Positions 25,687 through 33,459 of a DNA stretch of 64,000 bases are shown here, in pieces. Position 1 is the first letter of the stretch. Each line of letters opens with the position of its first letter. A program made the position numbers and the translations under genes. A model generated the notes under the pieces. That model had not been told where the DNA came from. It saw nothing but the letters and a program-made list of their open reading frames with translations, and did no database searches. The stretch comes from Bradyrhizobium canariense (GTDB lineage: Bacteria; Pseudomonadota; Alphaproteobacteria; Rhizobiales; Xanthobacteraceae): the NCBI RefSeq assembly GCF_900105125.1, contig NZ_LT629750.1:3100001-3164000 (forward strand), in the 5' to 3' direction.

Positions 25687-25938
25687 ATGAAACTTACGGC
25701 AATGGCACTAGCCTCTGCGTTCGCGCTCTCCAGCACCTGTGCATTTGCCCACACGGTTCGTCACAAGTCGAACGTCAGGACCCATCCCATGCATAGCGAT
25801 GCTACGCCGTCAGTCGTCTTGCATCCGAGATATGGCAATCCGAACGGCAATTTCAGTGGGTACGGGAGCCGCGATGTGTGGGGCCACTGGGGTGCCTACT
25901 ATGGACCCATGATTCCCACAGGCGCCGGCGGTAGGTGA
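25687..25938 (+). CDS. Small exported protein, Gly/His-rich
   Basis: An 83-residue protein. GGAG precedes the ATG at 25687, and the signal peptide ends CAFA-HT. The mature part is short, His- and aromatic-rich (RTHPMHSD, GYGSRDVWGHWGAYYG). No known family. One of several such exported mini-proteins in this window. Confidence 0.65.
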   Translation: MKLTAMALASAFALSSTCAFAHTVRHKSNVRTHPMHSDATPSVVLHPRYGNPNGNFSGYGSRDVWGHWGAYYGPMIPTGAGGR

Positions 25939-26276
25939 AAGCAGGTCCCAACCGTCTTCAGGCTGATGAGTCGGGGCCCGGATGGCGCAGCGACACGGCA
26001 GCATCATTCGTTTGCGAGAGATTGCGAACTGTTCTTCCGCGCCATCATTCCAATGCGCCGACACCGGTAAACAGGAGTCCGGCCAGAACGGATACGGCTT
26101 TCGTTCGCCAGGGTACCACCCGTGGGGCGCGAGCCGAGGAAGGACGGTACGCAAGACAGAGCCCAAATAGCATCCGCCTGGCGATCGAATCGTTTTGAAG
26201 CTCTGCCGAGTGCGGCACCGAGTTCGATGCCAACCGTCCTGGAAATCCGCATTACGCTTCGAGGCGGATCGGCAGT
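25939..26276. other. Intergenic region
   Basis: No gene recognised; frames on both strands lack ribosome sites and family similarity. Confidence 0.45.
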
Positions 26277-26501
26277 TCACTTTTGGGCCGGTGCCTGGGC
26301 GTTGGCGTTGTTGGGATCGGGTTTGTTGGCTTCGTGATGGCCGATCACGCAGCCCGCTGCAGCACCGAGCTTTCCGTGACCAGCCATGTGGCCGGCGATG
26401 CCGCCGACGACAGCTCCTTTGATGCATCCCTTGGCATCGGCGCCGGAGACCGACGCAACTGAGATGGCGGCTAGGCAAGCCGTCGAAAAAATCCACTTCA
26501 T
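26277..26501 (-). CDS. Small exported glycine-zipper protein
   Basis: A 74-residue protein with a strong ribosome site (GGAGG eight bases before the ATG). The signal peptide ends ADA-KG. Glycine-zipper-like GAVVGGIAGHMAGHGKLGAAAG follows with two Cys and a hydrophilic tail. It is similar in style to the exported protein at 38850. Such proteins associate with the outer membrane; function unknown. Confidence 0.72.
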   Translation of the reverse strand: MKWIFSTACLAAISVASVSGADAKGCIKGAVVGGIAGHMAGHGKLGAAAGCVIGHHEANKPDPNNANAQAPAQK

Positions 26502-26832
26502 GGGGTGTCCTCCGATGCGCTATTCCAAAGGACAATGCGGCCCGGCGCAGACGGTTCCGGATGCCGGCTCCAAGCAGCGCTTTTAGATCGCGATATGGTC
26601 GAAGTCGGCGGCAACCCGGCTGTTCGGGAAGATCTATCGTCGAGCCCCTTTTTGAAGGGACCCCGTGAGGTGCGAGGGCCTTGCCCGATACATTAGATTC
26701 TTAGGGATGTTTGGCAATTTTTGACGCCCAAAGTTGCCTCCGCCGTGCCAGACTATATCCAGTACGCGAACTGCCAAGCGACCATTTGGTGAGCACCGGG
26801 CATAAGCCGCCCCGAGAATTCATGGGACCGCC
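26502..26832. other. Divergent intergenic region
   Basis: It separates the small exported protein and guaC and must contain both promoters. It is AT-richer near 26690-26720. No gene, riboswitch or terminator was recognised. Confidence 0.45.
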
Positions 26833-27870
26833 ATGCATATTGAAACTGACTTAAAACTGGATTTCCGTGACGTACTGATCAGGCCGAAGAGATCAGTTCT
26901 GACCTCAAGGTCCGAAGCACAAATCACAAGAACATTCCGTTTCCGACACGCAACGACGGGCTGGACGGGGCTTCCACTGATCGCATCCAATATGGACACG
27001 ATTGGCACCTTCCAAATGGCGGCAAGCTTGTCCCAGTCTCAAGCGCTCGTCGCTCTTCACAAATATTATTCGGCGTCAGATCTGATTGAGTTTTTTGGAT
27101 CAGAAGCCTCCCGATATGCCTTTTTTACGATCGGCACATCTTCGGATGACTGGCAGAAGTTGGTGCAGGTCAAACGCCAAGTTGCGGTACCAATGATAAA
27201 CATCGACGTAGCCAACGGATATACTCAACAGTTCCTCGACGCCGTGGTCAAATTGCGCGACGAGAATCCCCAGGCCATCATCATGGCAGGTACTGTCGTC
27301 ACCGCCGAAATGACTGAGGCGTTGATCATCGCCGGAGCGGACATCATCAGGGTCGGCATCGGCTCGGGATCCGTGTGTACCACACGTGACCTCACCGGCG
27401 TCGGTTTCCCGCAGCTTTCAGCCGTGATCGAATGTGCGGACGCCGCCCACGGGCTGAAAGGCCATGTGTGCTCGGACGGCGGCTGCGTTGTTCCTGGCGA
27501 CATCGTGAAAGCAATTGGCGGCGGCGCCGACTTCGTGATGCTTGGCAGTATGCTCGCGGGGCACGCCGAATGCGCAGGCGAGATCGTCCACGAAAGCGTC
27601 GACGGCAGACAGGTTCAAAAAATGGTTTTCTATGGGATGTCATCGGAAACAGCGATGAACAAGCATCATGGCGGCGTCGCCGAGTATCGGGCGGCCGAAG
27701 GGAAGACCGTGACCGTCCCCTATAAAGGAGAGGTCAAGGATACGATCAACGCGATCTCCGGCGGTCTAAGGTCTGCCATGACCTACATAGGGGCGGAACA
27801 TTTGAAGGAAGTTACGAAAAGGACCACGTTCATAATGGTCAATGCTCAACGCAATACAGTCTACGGCTGA
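26833..27870 (+). CDS. guaC: GMP reductase
   Basis: A 345-residue TIM-barrel enzyme that converts GMP to IMP with NADPH. It follows the enterobacterial GuaC sequence closely: DFRDVLIRPKRS, SNMDTIGTF, the catalytic Cys at 182 in GIGSGSVCTTR, SDGGC near 215-220, GGGADFVMLG, the flap FYGMSSE and GGVAEYRAAEGK. The lack of CBS domains and the RNTVYG ending separate it from IMP dehydrogenase. It stands alone between small orphan genes, so transfer is possible. Confidence 0.95.
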   Translation: MHIETDLKLDFRDVLIRPKRSVLTSRSEAQITRTFRFRHATTGWTGLPLIASNMDTIGTFQMAASLSQSQALVALHKYYSASDLIEFFGSEASRYAFFTIGTSSDDWQKLVQVKRQVAVPMINIDVANGYTQQFLDAVVKLRDENPQAIIMAGTVVTAEMTEALIIAGADIIRVGIGSGSVCTTRDLTGVGFPQLSAVIECADAAHGLKGHVCSDGGCVVPGDIVKAIGGGADFVMLGSMLAGHAECAGEIVHESVDGRQVQKMVFYGMSSETAMNKHHGGVAEYRAAEGKTVTVPYKGEVKDTINAISGGLRSAMTYIGAEHLKEVTKRTTFIMVNAQRNTVYG

Positions 27871-28266
27871 TAGTCACATGGACCTTCGATTTCTAACAAA
27901 AAACGAGCATAAACTCGCGGGGCCGTTGGGCCTTTTCCCTTGGCATCGCCAGCTCGGTTCTCACGTTCCTTACAAGAGCCTGGTTGAGCTTCGCGCCATC
28001 TACATGCCGGATGTCGCTCGGTCGGTATCAGGACATCCACCGAACTGATCCCGGAGGTAGGGTCAACCCTCGGCTTTGACATCACCTAATCCGCTTTCGA
28101 CACTTCATCGACGGTTCGCTTGCGCTCGCCTCTCAGAGACTTGTCAGCATGCCATCGAAAAATCTCTTCACGGCTCCGTGAGAGCCACGCAAGCGAGGGT
28201 AAATACCGACTTGCCGGCGCTCATGGCGCGGTTAACCTGAACAGCCACCTGTGCAGGAGGTTTATC
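27871..28266. other. Intergenic region
   Basis: No gene recognised. GGAGG at 28256-28260 belongs to the next small gene. Confidence 0.45.
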
Positions 28267-28476
28267 ATGGCCGCGAACACTGCTGACGGCGTGCTGCTTT
28301 TAGCAAAGAAGCTCGGGGGCGTCGTGCTGATCCTTTTCGGCATCATCGGCATCGCCGTCGGTCTCGAATATCGTACCACGGGATTCTCAGCCGGAATAAC
28401 GGGAGCGGGGATTGTGGCGCTCATCTGGGGCATGGCGCTGCTGGCGCTGAAGATCATCCGCCGCAACACAAGCTAG
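28267..28476 (+). CDS. Small two-helix membrane protein
   Basis: A 69-residue protein. GGAGG lies six bases before the ATG at 28267. Two hydrophobic segments (GGVVLILFGIIGIAVGL and GAGIVALIWGMALLALKII) are joined by a short loop, with a basic tail. No known family. Confidence 0.7.
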   Translation: MAANTADGVLLLAKKLGGVVLILFGIIGIAVGLEYRTTGFSAGITGAGIVALIWGMALLALKIIRRNTS

Positions 28477-28620
28477 TCGACCATCTTTCGGCAGCCGGTA
28501 TGGCGCCACAGCGATCTTGCACATGATCTCCGAGAACCCGCACCGCGCCCAAACTGACGGTCAAGGAGCGCAGCGATCCGATGGCGCGGTGGGTTGATCT
28601 CGTCGAAAGAGAGGCAAATG

Positions 28621-28842
28621 ATGGATCGACGCCAGGTAGACGCGTTCGCGTTCATGATCGCAGTGACGTGTTTTACAGCGCCCATGGCCGCTGCAATGCT
28701 CGGATATATCGCTCATTACAATTTTGGGCTGTCGCGGCTGGAAATTCGCATCCCAGCGGTAGTCGGCGCAGTCATCATCGCAATTGTCATCGCTACGCTG
28801 GTGGCAATTGACTTTTTCTGTAGAAGGCTGCGCAAGCCATGA
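28621..28842 (+). CDS. Small two-helix membrane protein
   Basis: A 73-residue protein. Tandem ATGs lie at 28618 and 28621 after AGAGAGG; the second has the better spacing. Two hydrophobic helices (AFMIAVTCFTAPMAAAML and AVVGAVIIAIVIATLVAI) are followed by a basic C-terminus. It is of similar size and orientation to its upstream neighbour. Function unknown. Confidence 0.6.
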   Translation: MDRRQVDAFAFMIAVTCFTAPMAAAMLGYIAHYNFGLSRLEIRIPAVVGAVIIAIVIATLVAIDFFCRRLRKP

Positions 28843-28917
28843 CCCATCCCAAGCATACAGGGCTGGAAAACCGCCCTAACGGGTGTACGCTCGACTCGCT
28901 ACGAGGGGAGTTGCCAT

Positions 28918-29040
28918 ATGACAGCCTTCTTTTGGTATACAGGCGTTGCTGCATGGGCTCTGATCGTGCTCGCCGGCCTATCGTTGCTCGCTGCCGACGC
29001 TCATGATCGATCTGTCCAGAGACGGACGCGCAACGGCTAA
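28918..29040 (+). CDS. 40-residue single-helix membrane peptide
   Basis: The ATG at 28918 follows GAGGGGAG by seven bases, one of the best ribosome sites in the window. The product is MTAFFWYTGVAAWALIVLAG followed by LSLLAADAHD and a basic tail ending RRTRNG: a single transmembrane segment with a cytoplasmic positive end. It is the third of three consecutive small membrane genes. Confidence 0.55.
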   Translation: MTAFFWYTGVAAWALIVLAGLSLLAADAHDRSVQRRTRNG

Positions 29041-29389
29041 GCCCACGCGAGGGCGGCCCGTCTTGTTGTTCCGGCTCGCTACCGATCGCGACGACTTAGT
29101 GAGCCGATGAGATCTGACACGAACTAAATACCGCTCCGGGTGTAAGCCCTGAGCGCCCTTCACTCTGCGAAACGCTGGATCACCAGCAGTGGTCGACACA
29201 AATCCAACGCGGGTCCCATGGCGCGCGATCGATAAGCCGCTTTCGGGTGATGACCACCCTCACTCAGCGAGGATGGGTGCGCCGTTTTTGGGCTGGTACG
29301 GCGTTGATCGGCGCACAATCGCGTTCTTGTTCTTATTGGGCTTTAGTGATCGAATTTACTATTCTGAGAGAATGCAGGGGGCGATTGCC
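29041..29389. other. Intergenic region
   Basis: No gene recognised; the open frame entering the collagen-like gene has no ribosome site before 29372. Confidence 0.45.
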
Positions 29390-29818
29390 ATGTTCGCAAA
29401 GCTTATCCGCACCGTCGTAGCTGTTACAACTACCTGTCTGATCACATGGGGCGGAAACGCGCGTGCGGAAATACTTGTCACGACTGCCGCCATATCGCGC
29501 GGCGAGTTAACGATCGTAGGAAGAGTTAGGCGACCGCGCGAGCCGAGCGTGCATATTAAAATCAGCTCAAACAAAACAGTGCAAGTCGAGAGCAGTTCGA
29601 CTGGAGGGTTTCGTTGGATTGGACCTGAATTCCCCTCCACTTGCATAGTCGAAATTAGCTCGGGGGAGGACAAGAGAGAAGTCGTGATACAAAATTGCGG
29701 GCTTCCCGGACCAGCGGGACCGCCCGGACCGGCAGGTTCTCCCGGGCCCGCAGGACCCGCGGGCACGATGGGCCCGGCCGGACCCAAGGGAGAGCCTGGC
29801 GAAGCCGCTAAGCAATAA
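29390..29818 (+). CDS. Exported collagen-like protein
   Basis: A 142-residue protein. AGGGGGC precedes the ATG at 29390. The signal peptide ends ARA-EI. A beta-rich domain (residues about 25-100: TTAAISRGELTIVGRVRR onward) has one Cys pair (STCIVEI and QNCGLP). Residues 104-139 are 12 uninterrupted Gly-X-Y triplets, mostly GPA/GPP. Bacterial collagen-like tails trimerise; here the tail is C-terminal and short. It is probably an exported trimeric protein. Confidence 0.8.
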   Translation: MFAKLIRTVVAVTTTCLITWGGNARAEILVTTAAISRGELTIVGRVRRPREPSVHIKISSNKTVQVESSSTGGFRWIGPEFPSTCIVEISSGEDKREVVIQNCGLPGPAGPPGPAGSPGPAGPAGTMGPAGPKGEPGEAAKQ

Positions 29819-29839
29819 ATCAAATCAGGACACAAACGC

Positions 29840-29866
29840 CGAGGCCGCCAGATTAGGGCGGCCTCG
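29840..29866 (+). terminator. Stem-loop after the collagen-like gene
   Basis: A 10-bp perfect stem CGAGGCCGCC/GGCGGCCTCG with a 7-base loop, 21 bases after the stop. It is followed only by TTG, so a strong stem but a weak T-run. Confidence 0.6.
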
Positions 29867-29920
29867 TTGCACCACTCGCCGCCGCAAAACAGTGCTGAAA
29901 ATCACCTACAGCGCACGCGG

Positions 29921-29980
29921 CCCCAGCGATCTCGCCAACACGTGCGGCAATGCCGGCGCCCCCAGCGGTCTCGCCAACAC
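29921..29980. repeat. Imperfect direct repeat, 39-base period
   Basis: A 21-base unit at 29921-29941 recurs at 29960-29980 with one difference. It lies in non-coding DNA. On the minus strand one frame gives a repeated WRDRWGR, but that frame has no credible start. Confidence 0.6.
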
Positions 29981-30508
29981 CGACGCCACGAAACATCCGT
30001 CACATCGCTAACATTGGCAGTGATACCCGCCGCCTGCGGGAAGATCCGTTGTCGCCGGAGGTAGAGAAGCTGCCAGAATGCGTGGCCGCTGCGGAGCGTG
30101 TTCAATCCCGATCGCAAGGACCACCAGTCGGCCGGCGCAAGCTGAAGCGGGATCGATCTCAGCAGTTGCTGGTCGCGCAAACCTTAGCCTTCTGCAGATT
30201 ATGGCTCAGCACTACAGCGGCGCCGACCAGCACGGCAAAGGAGATAGCGGCGATAAGCAGTATCCTCTTCATGCTGGTGACAATATCACAATAATGCTGC
30301 GGTGCATGGGTCGGCGCCGCCGAGGAGACTGTGGTATAAGCAAGCAGACGTGGCTGCGACCCGCTGCTTCCTATCGTATTCCGTTTCAGACATTCCCGCT
30401 TCTGTGGCGAAGGTCCGGTCCAATGGCGGCGCCGGAACTACTTCGAAGCAAAGCAGACCGTGCTTGCAGACCTGTTGAGTTCGAAACCTGATTCTGGGTC
30501 AAACGCTC
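29981..30508. other. Mostly non-coding region before the Na/Pi gene
   Basis: Apart from the possible 37-residue peptide at 30159-30272, no gene is recognised. The Na/Pi cotransporter promoter should lie near its 3' end. Confidence 0.4.
30159..30272 (-). CDS. Possible 37-residue membrane/exported peptide
   Basis: ATG at 30272 encodes MKRILLIAAISFAVLVGAAV, then VLSHNLQKAKVCATSNC. It is a clean signal-anchor with two Cys at the end. The ribosome site is weak (no GGAG). The composition is protein-like, and such peptides are common in bradyrhizobia, but it may be chance. Confidence 0.3.
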   Translation of the reverse strand: MKRILLIAAISFAVLVGAAVVLSHNLQKAKVCATSNC

Positions 30509-32227
30509 ATGTCGACAGCCATTTCCATCCTGGGCGGTGTGGGCCTGTTTCTGCTTGGCATGACGGTCATGACCGACGGGCTCAAGGCGATGGCCGGCTC
30601 CGCGTTGCGGACAGTGCTGGGCAAGGCTGCGGCTACCCCACTCCGCGGTGCCTTCTGGGGCGCCATCGCCACGCTGATCGTCCAATCTTCGAGTGCGACG
30701 ACGATGACAACCATCGGCCTCGTAAGTGCGGGCCTGCTTACCTTTCCTCAGGGACTGGGCCTGGTGTTTGGCGCGAATATCGGAACGACAGGCACCGGCT
30801 GGTTAGTCGCCCTGATTGGCGTTCGCGTTTCACTGACCGCGGCCGCGCTGCCGATGATCTTTGTCGGCGCGTTGGTTAAGCTGCTAGGCAGCGGGCGAGT
30901 TGCTGGCGCCGGTGCGGCGCTGGCCGGCTTTGCTCTGGTGCTGTTTGGGCTAACGACGTTGCAACAAGGCATGGGCGGGCTGGCCGAACGGTTGAACCCG
31001 GCAGACCTTCCAACCGTCCTCGCTGCCCCGGGCGCCGCCTGGTGGTCCGGTATGCTTGGTGTTCTGGCGTTGGTGCTGGTCGGGCTGGTGATGACTGCGG
31101 TGATGCAATCCTCCACGGCCTCGATTGCCCTGACACTGTCTGCTCACTATGCGGGAGCGGTAGGACTCGATCAGGCATGCGCGCTCATTATCGGTCAGAA
31201 CATCGGAACAGCGACAAGTTCAGCAATGGCCGCGATCGGTGCGAGTGCCACCGCCAAGAGATTAGCGGTCGCATATATCCTGTTCAAATTGATCGCTGCG
31301 ATGATCGCCTTGGTATTATTCCCAATCGTTACGCCTCTTCTCGTCCGGGCGTCAAACACGATCGACGGAGTGACGTTGCTGGCCGGGTATCACACCGCAT
31401 ACAATGTTATCGGGGTCGCGGTCCTGCTGCCGATCATCAACAGTTTCACGCGTTTTGTTGAGCGCCTGCTTCCAGATCGAAACTTGGCGCTGACACGTTG
31501 CCTCGATCCGTCGGCACTCACTATTCCGATCGCAACCGAGGAGGCGGTGCGGCGAACGGCTGCGCGCGCGCTGGGTGTCGTGTGCCAATCGCTCGGCGGT
31601 GTTCTCGCGGGAACTCTGCCGCCCGACAAGGCAGCGCCTTCGATGCAAGAGGCAGCCGGAGCGCTGAGTCAGGCACAGGAATTCATGTCCGAGGTGAGCG
31701 GGCCACCGGAATCGCCGGCTGAGCAGCGCAGGCTCACCGCCACCATGCATGCGTTGGATCATGCGGCGCGCCTGGCCGAGGTAGCGACCGAAACTGATGC
31801 CTGGACCGTACACGATGGCGCGGAAGCCGTCCGAGCCACTCAACTCTGCGCGGACGCATTAAAGTGCGCTGCCGAGATCGCGGCGCATGTTGCTGCTGCG
31901 CCTGGCTCCCGCCTCAGTGACGACGTGCAGCGAAAGGCGTCATCGTCCGAGCGGTTGGATGCGCCGATCGTTGGATCTACCCCCCCGATTCAAGAAGCCC
32001 TCCTTCGCCTGGAACAGTGTGCCAAAGACCTGAACTCTCTCCAGAAGGATCACCGTGTTGCCACGCTGGGCGCGATCGCCAGTGGTTCAATGACAGCAAG
32101 CGAGGCAATGGCTTCCGTCGACGCGGTGCGGCGCATGGACGCGATCGCTCATCACACCTGGCGTTCGGCGGCTCAGTTGGTGGAAGACCATCCAGAGTGG
32201 CTTCCGGCAATCGCACCGGTGCGGTGA
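30509..32227 (+). CDS. Na/Pi-cotransporter family protein
   Basis: A 572-residue membrane protein. The two inverted repeats of the NptA/SLC34 fold each carry the QSS(S/T) signature: VQSSSATTM near residue 58 and MQSSTASIAL near 200. Eight to nine helices are followed by a cytoplasmic PhoU-like helical tail from about residue 345. Family members couple Na+ to phosphate movement. It converges on the polyphosphate kinase gene with only seven bases between stops, a telling neighbour for phosphate handling. Confidence 0.9.
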   Translation: MSTAISILGGVGLFLLGMTVMTDGLKAMAGSALRTVLGKAAATPLRGAFWGAIATLIVQSSSATTMTTIGLVSAGLLTFPQGLGLVFGANIGTTGTGWLVALIGVRVSLTAAALPMIFVGALVKLLGSGRVAGAGAALAGFALVLFGLTTLQQGMGGLAERLNPADLPTVLAAPGAAWWSGMLGVLALVLVGLVMTAVMQSSTASIALTLSAHYAGAVGLDQACALIIGQNIGTATSSAMAAIGASATAKRLAVAYILFKLIAAMIALVLFPIVTPLLVRASNTIDGVTLLAGYHTAYNVIGVAVLLPIINSFTRFVERLLPDRNLALTRCLDPSALTIPIATEEAVRRTAARALGVVCQSLGGVLAGTLPPDKAAPSMQEAAGALSQAQEFMSEVSGPPESPAEQRRLTATMHALDHAARLAEVATETDAWTVHDGAEAVRATQLCADALKCAAEIAAHVAAAPGSRLSDDVQRKASSSERLDAPIVGSTPPIQEALLRLEQCAKDLNSLQKDHRVATLGAIASGSMTASEAMASVDAVRRMDAIAHHTWRSAAQLVEDHPEWLPAIAPVR

Positions 32228-32234
32228 GGCCCGA

Positions 32235-33029
32235 CTAGTATTTCAATTCCACAAACCGCCTGCCCTTCAGCGTTGCCTGATCGTCGTAAGCGCCTTTGGT
32301 TGATCGCTTGGGGAGCTTCACTTTTTTTCGTTTCAGCTTCGGATATGGAATCGCGCTGAGGAGGTGATTGATGCAATTGAGGCGCGCTCGACGCTTGTCA
32401 TCGGATGGTACGATGTACCAGGGCGCGAACTTCGTATCGGTCGCCGCGAACATAATGTCCCGGGCCCGCGAATACTCGAACCATTTGCTGCGCGAGTACA
32501 GATCGGTCGGGCTCAGTTTCCAATGGCGCAGCGGATCGGTGATGCGAGCTTCGAAACGCTGTTTCTGCTGCTCGTCGCTGACCTCCAGCCAGAACTTGAT
32601 GAGCAGGATGCCATCGTCGACGACATACATCTCGAACTCGGGACAGACTTTGAGAAAATGCTGATGTTGCGCCTTCGTACAGAAGCCCATGACGTATTCG
32701 ACACCGGCCCGGTTGTACCAGCTACGATCGAAAATGACGATTTCACCCGCCGCAGGGAAGTGTCGGAGGTAGCGTTGCATATATAGCTGAGACTTGTCGC
32801 GATCGGACGGCGCTGGCAGCGCCACCACCCGAAATACGCGCGGGCTGACGCGCTCGGTGATCACCTTGATGATGCCGCCCTTGCCGGCGGCATCGCGGCC
32901 CTCGAAGACGACGACAACGCGCAGACCGGTTTTTTTGACCCAATCCTGCAGCGCACACAGCTCGACCTGCAAGGCGCGGAGCGCTTTATTATACTCCTCC
33001 CGCCCCATCGACTTATCGCGTCCATCCAT
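32235..33029 (-). CDS. ppk2: Polyphosphate kinase 2 family protein
   Basis: A 264-residue PPK2. Walker A GRDAAGKGG is at residues 44-52, Walker B FDRSWYNRAG at 100-109, the lid arginine region ERVSPRVFRVVALPAP at 59-74, and KWFEYSRARD near the end. The single-domain size fits class I/III enzymes that phosphorylate nucleoside mono- or diphosphates from polyphosphate. GGAGG lies seven bases before the ATG. It is adjacent to and convergent with the phosphate cotransporter. Confidence 0.92.
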   Translation of the reverse strand: MDGRDKSMGREEYNKALRALQVELCALQDWVKKTGLRVVVVFEGRDAAGKGGIIKVITERVSPRVFRVVALPAPSDRDKSQLYMQRYLRHFPAAGEIVIFDRSWYNRAGVEYVMGFCTKAQHQHFLKVCPEFEMYVVDDGILLIKFWLEVSDEQQKQRFEARITDPLRHWKLSPTDLYSRSKWFEYSRARDIMFAATDTKFAPWYIVPSDDKRRARLNCINHLLSAIPYPKLKRKKVKLPKRSTKGAYDDQATLKGRRFVELKY

Positions 33030-33459
33030 TGGCTTCCTCCGCTGCTCGGAATCGCTCGTTGCGACACGTGATTAGCCGGATTCAACGGCGCGATATTGCG
33101 GCTCTGGAGGCGGCAATACAAGCTGCAACGCCGGTTACGGACGACCGCTAACGGATTCACACCCGATCCAAACAACAGACGACGTCGCTCCACCTTGCTA
33201 GTCCGGAGTTACCGCGCCGCAACATTGTCGACAGGAAGTTTACGCGCGCAGTTGGACGCCGCTCCCCAATCAACCAGACGAAGCTTGGTTTGCACGGGGG
33301 CGCCATTTCGTGCCGCTTTACTCGCGTTTCTGCTAAGGTCGCTTTGGAGATCGGCTTCTCAGATTGCAAAAGTGCCTCCAGAAGTCATCTGGCGGCCGCA
33401 CGCCGGAGTAAACGGGATCGCTCGAAACCGGATGCATGATCAGATCGCGGAGCACGGTA
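33030..33459. other. Divergent intergenic region
   Basis: It lies between ppk2 and the P-type ATPase and should hold both promoters. No gene recognised. Confidence 0.45.

Noticed and set aside
29359..29835. 158-codon minus-strand frame rich in Gly-Pro
   Set aside because: It is the antisense of the collagen-like repeat, which reads Gly-Pro on both strands.
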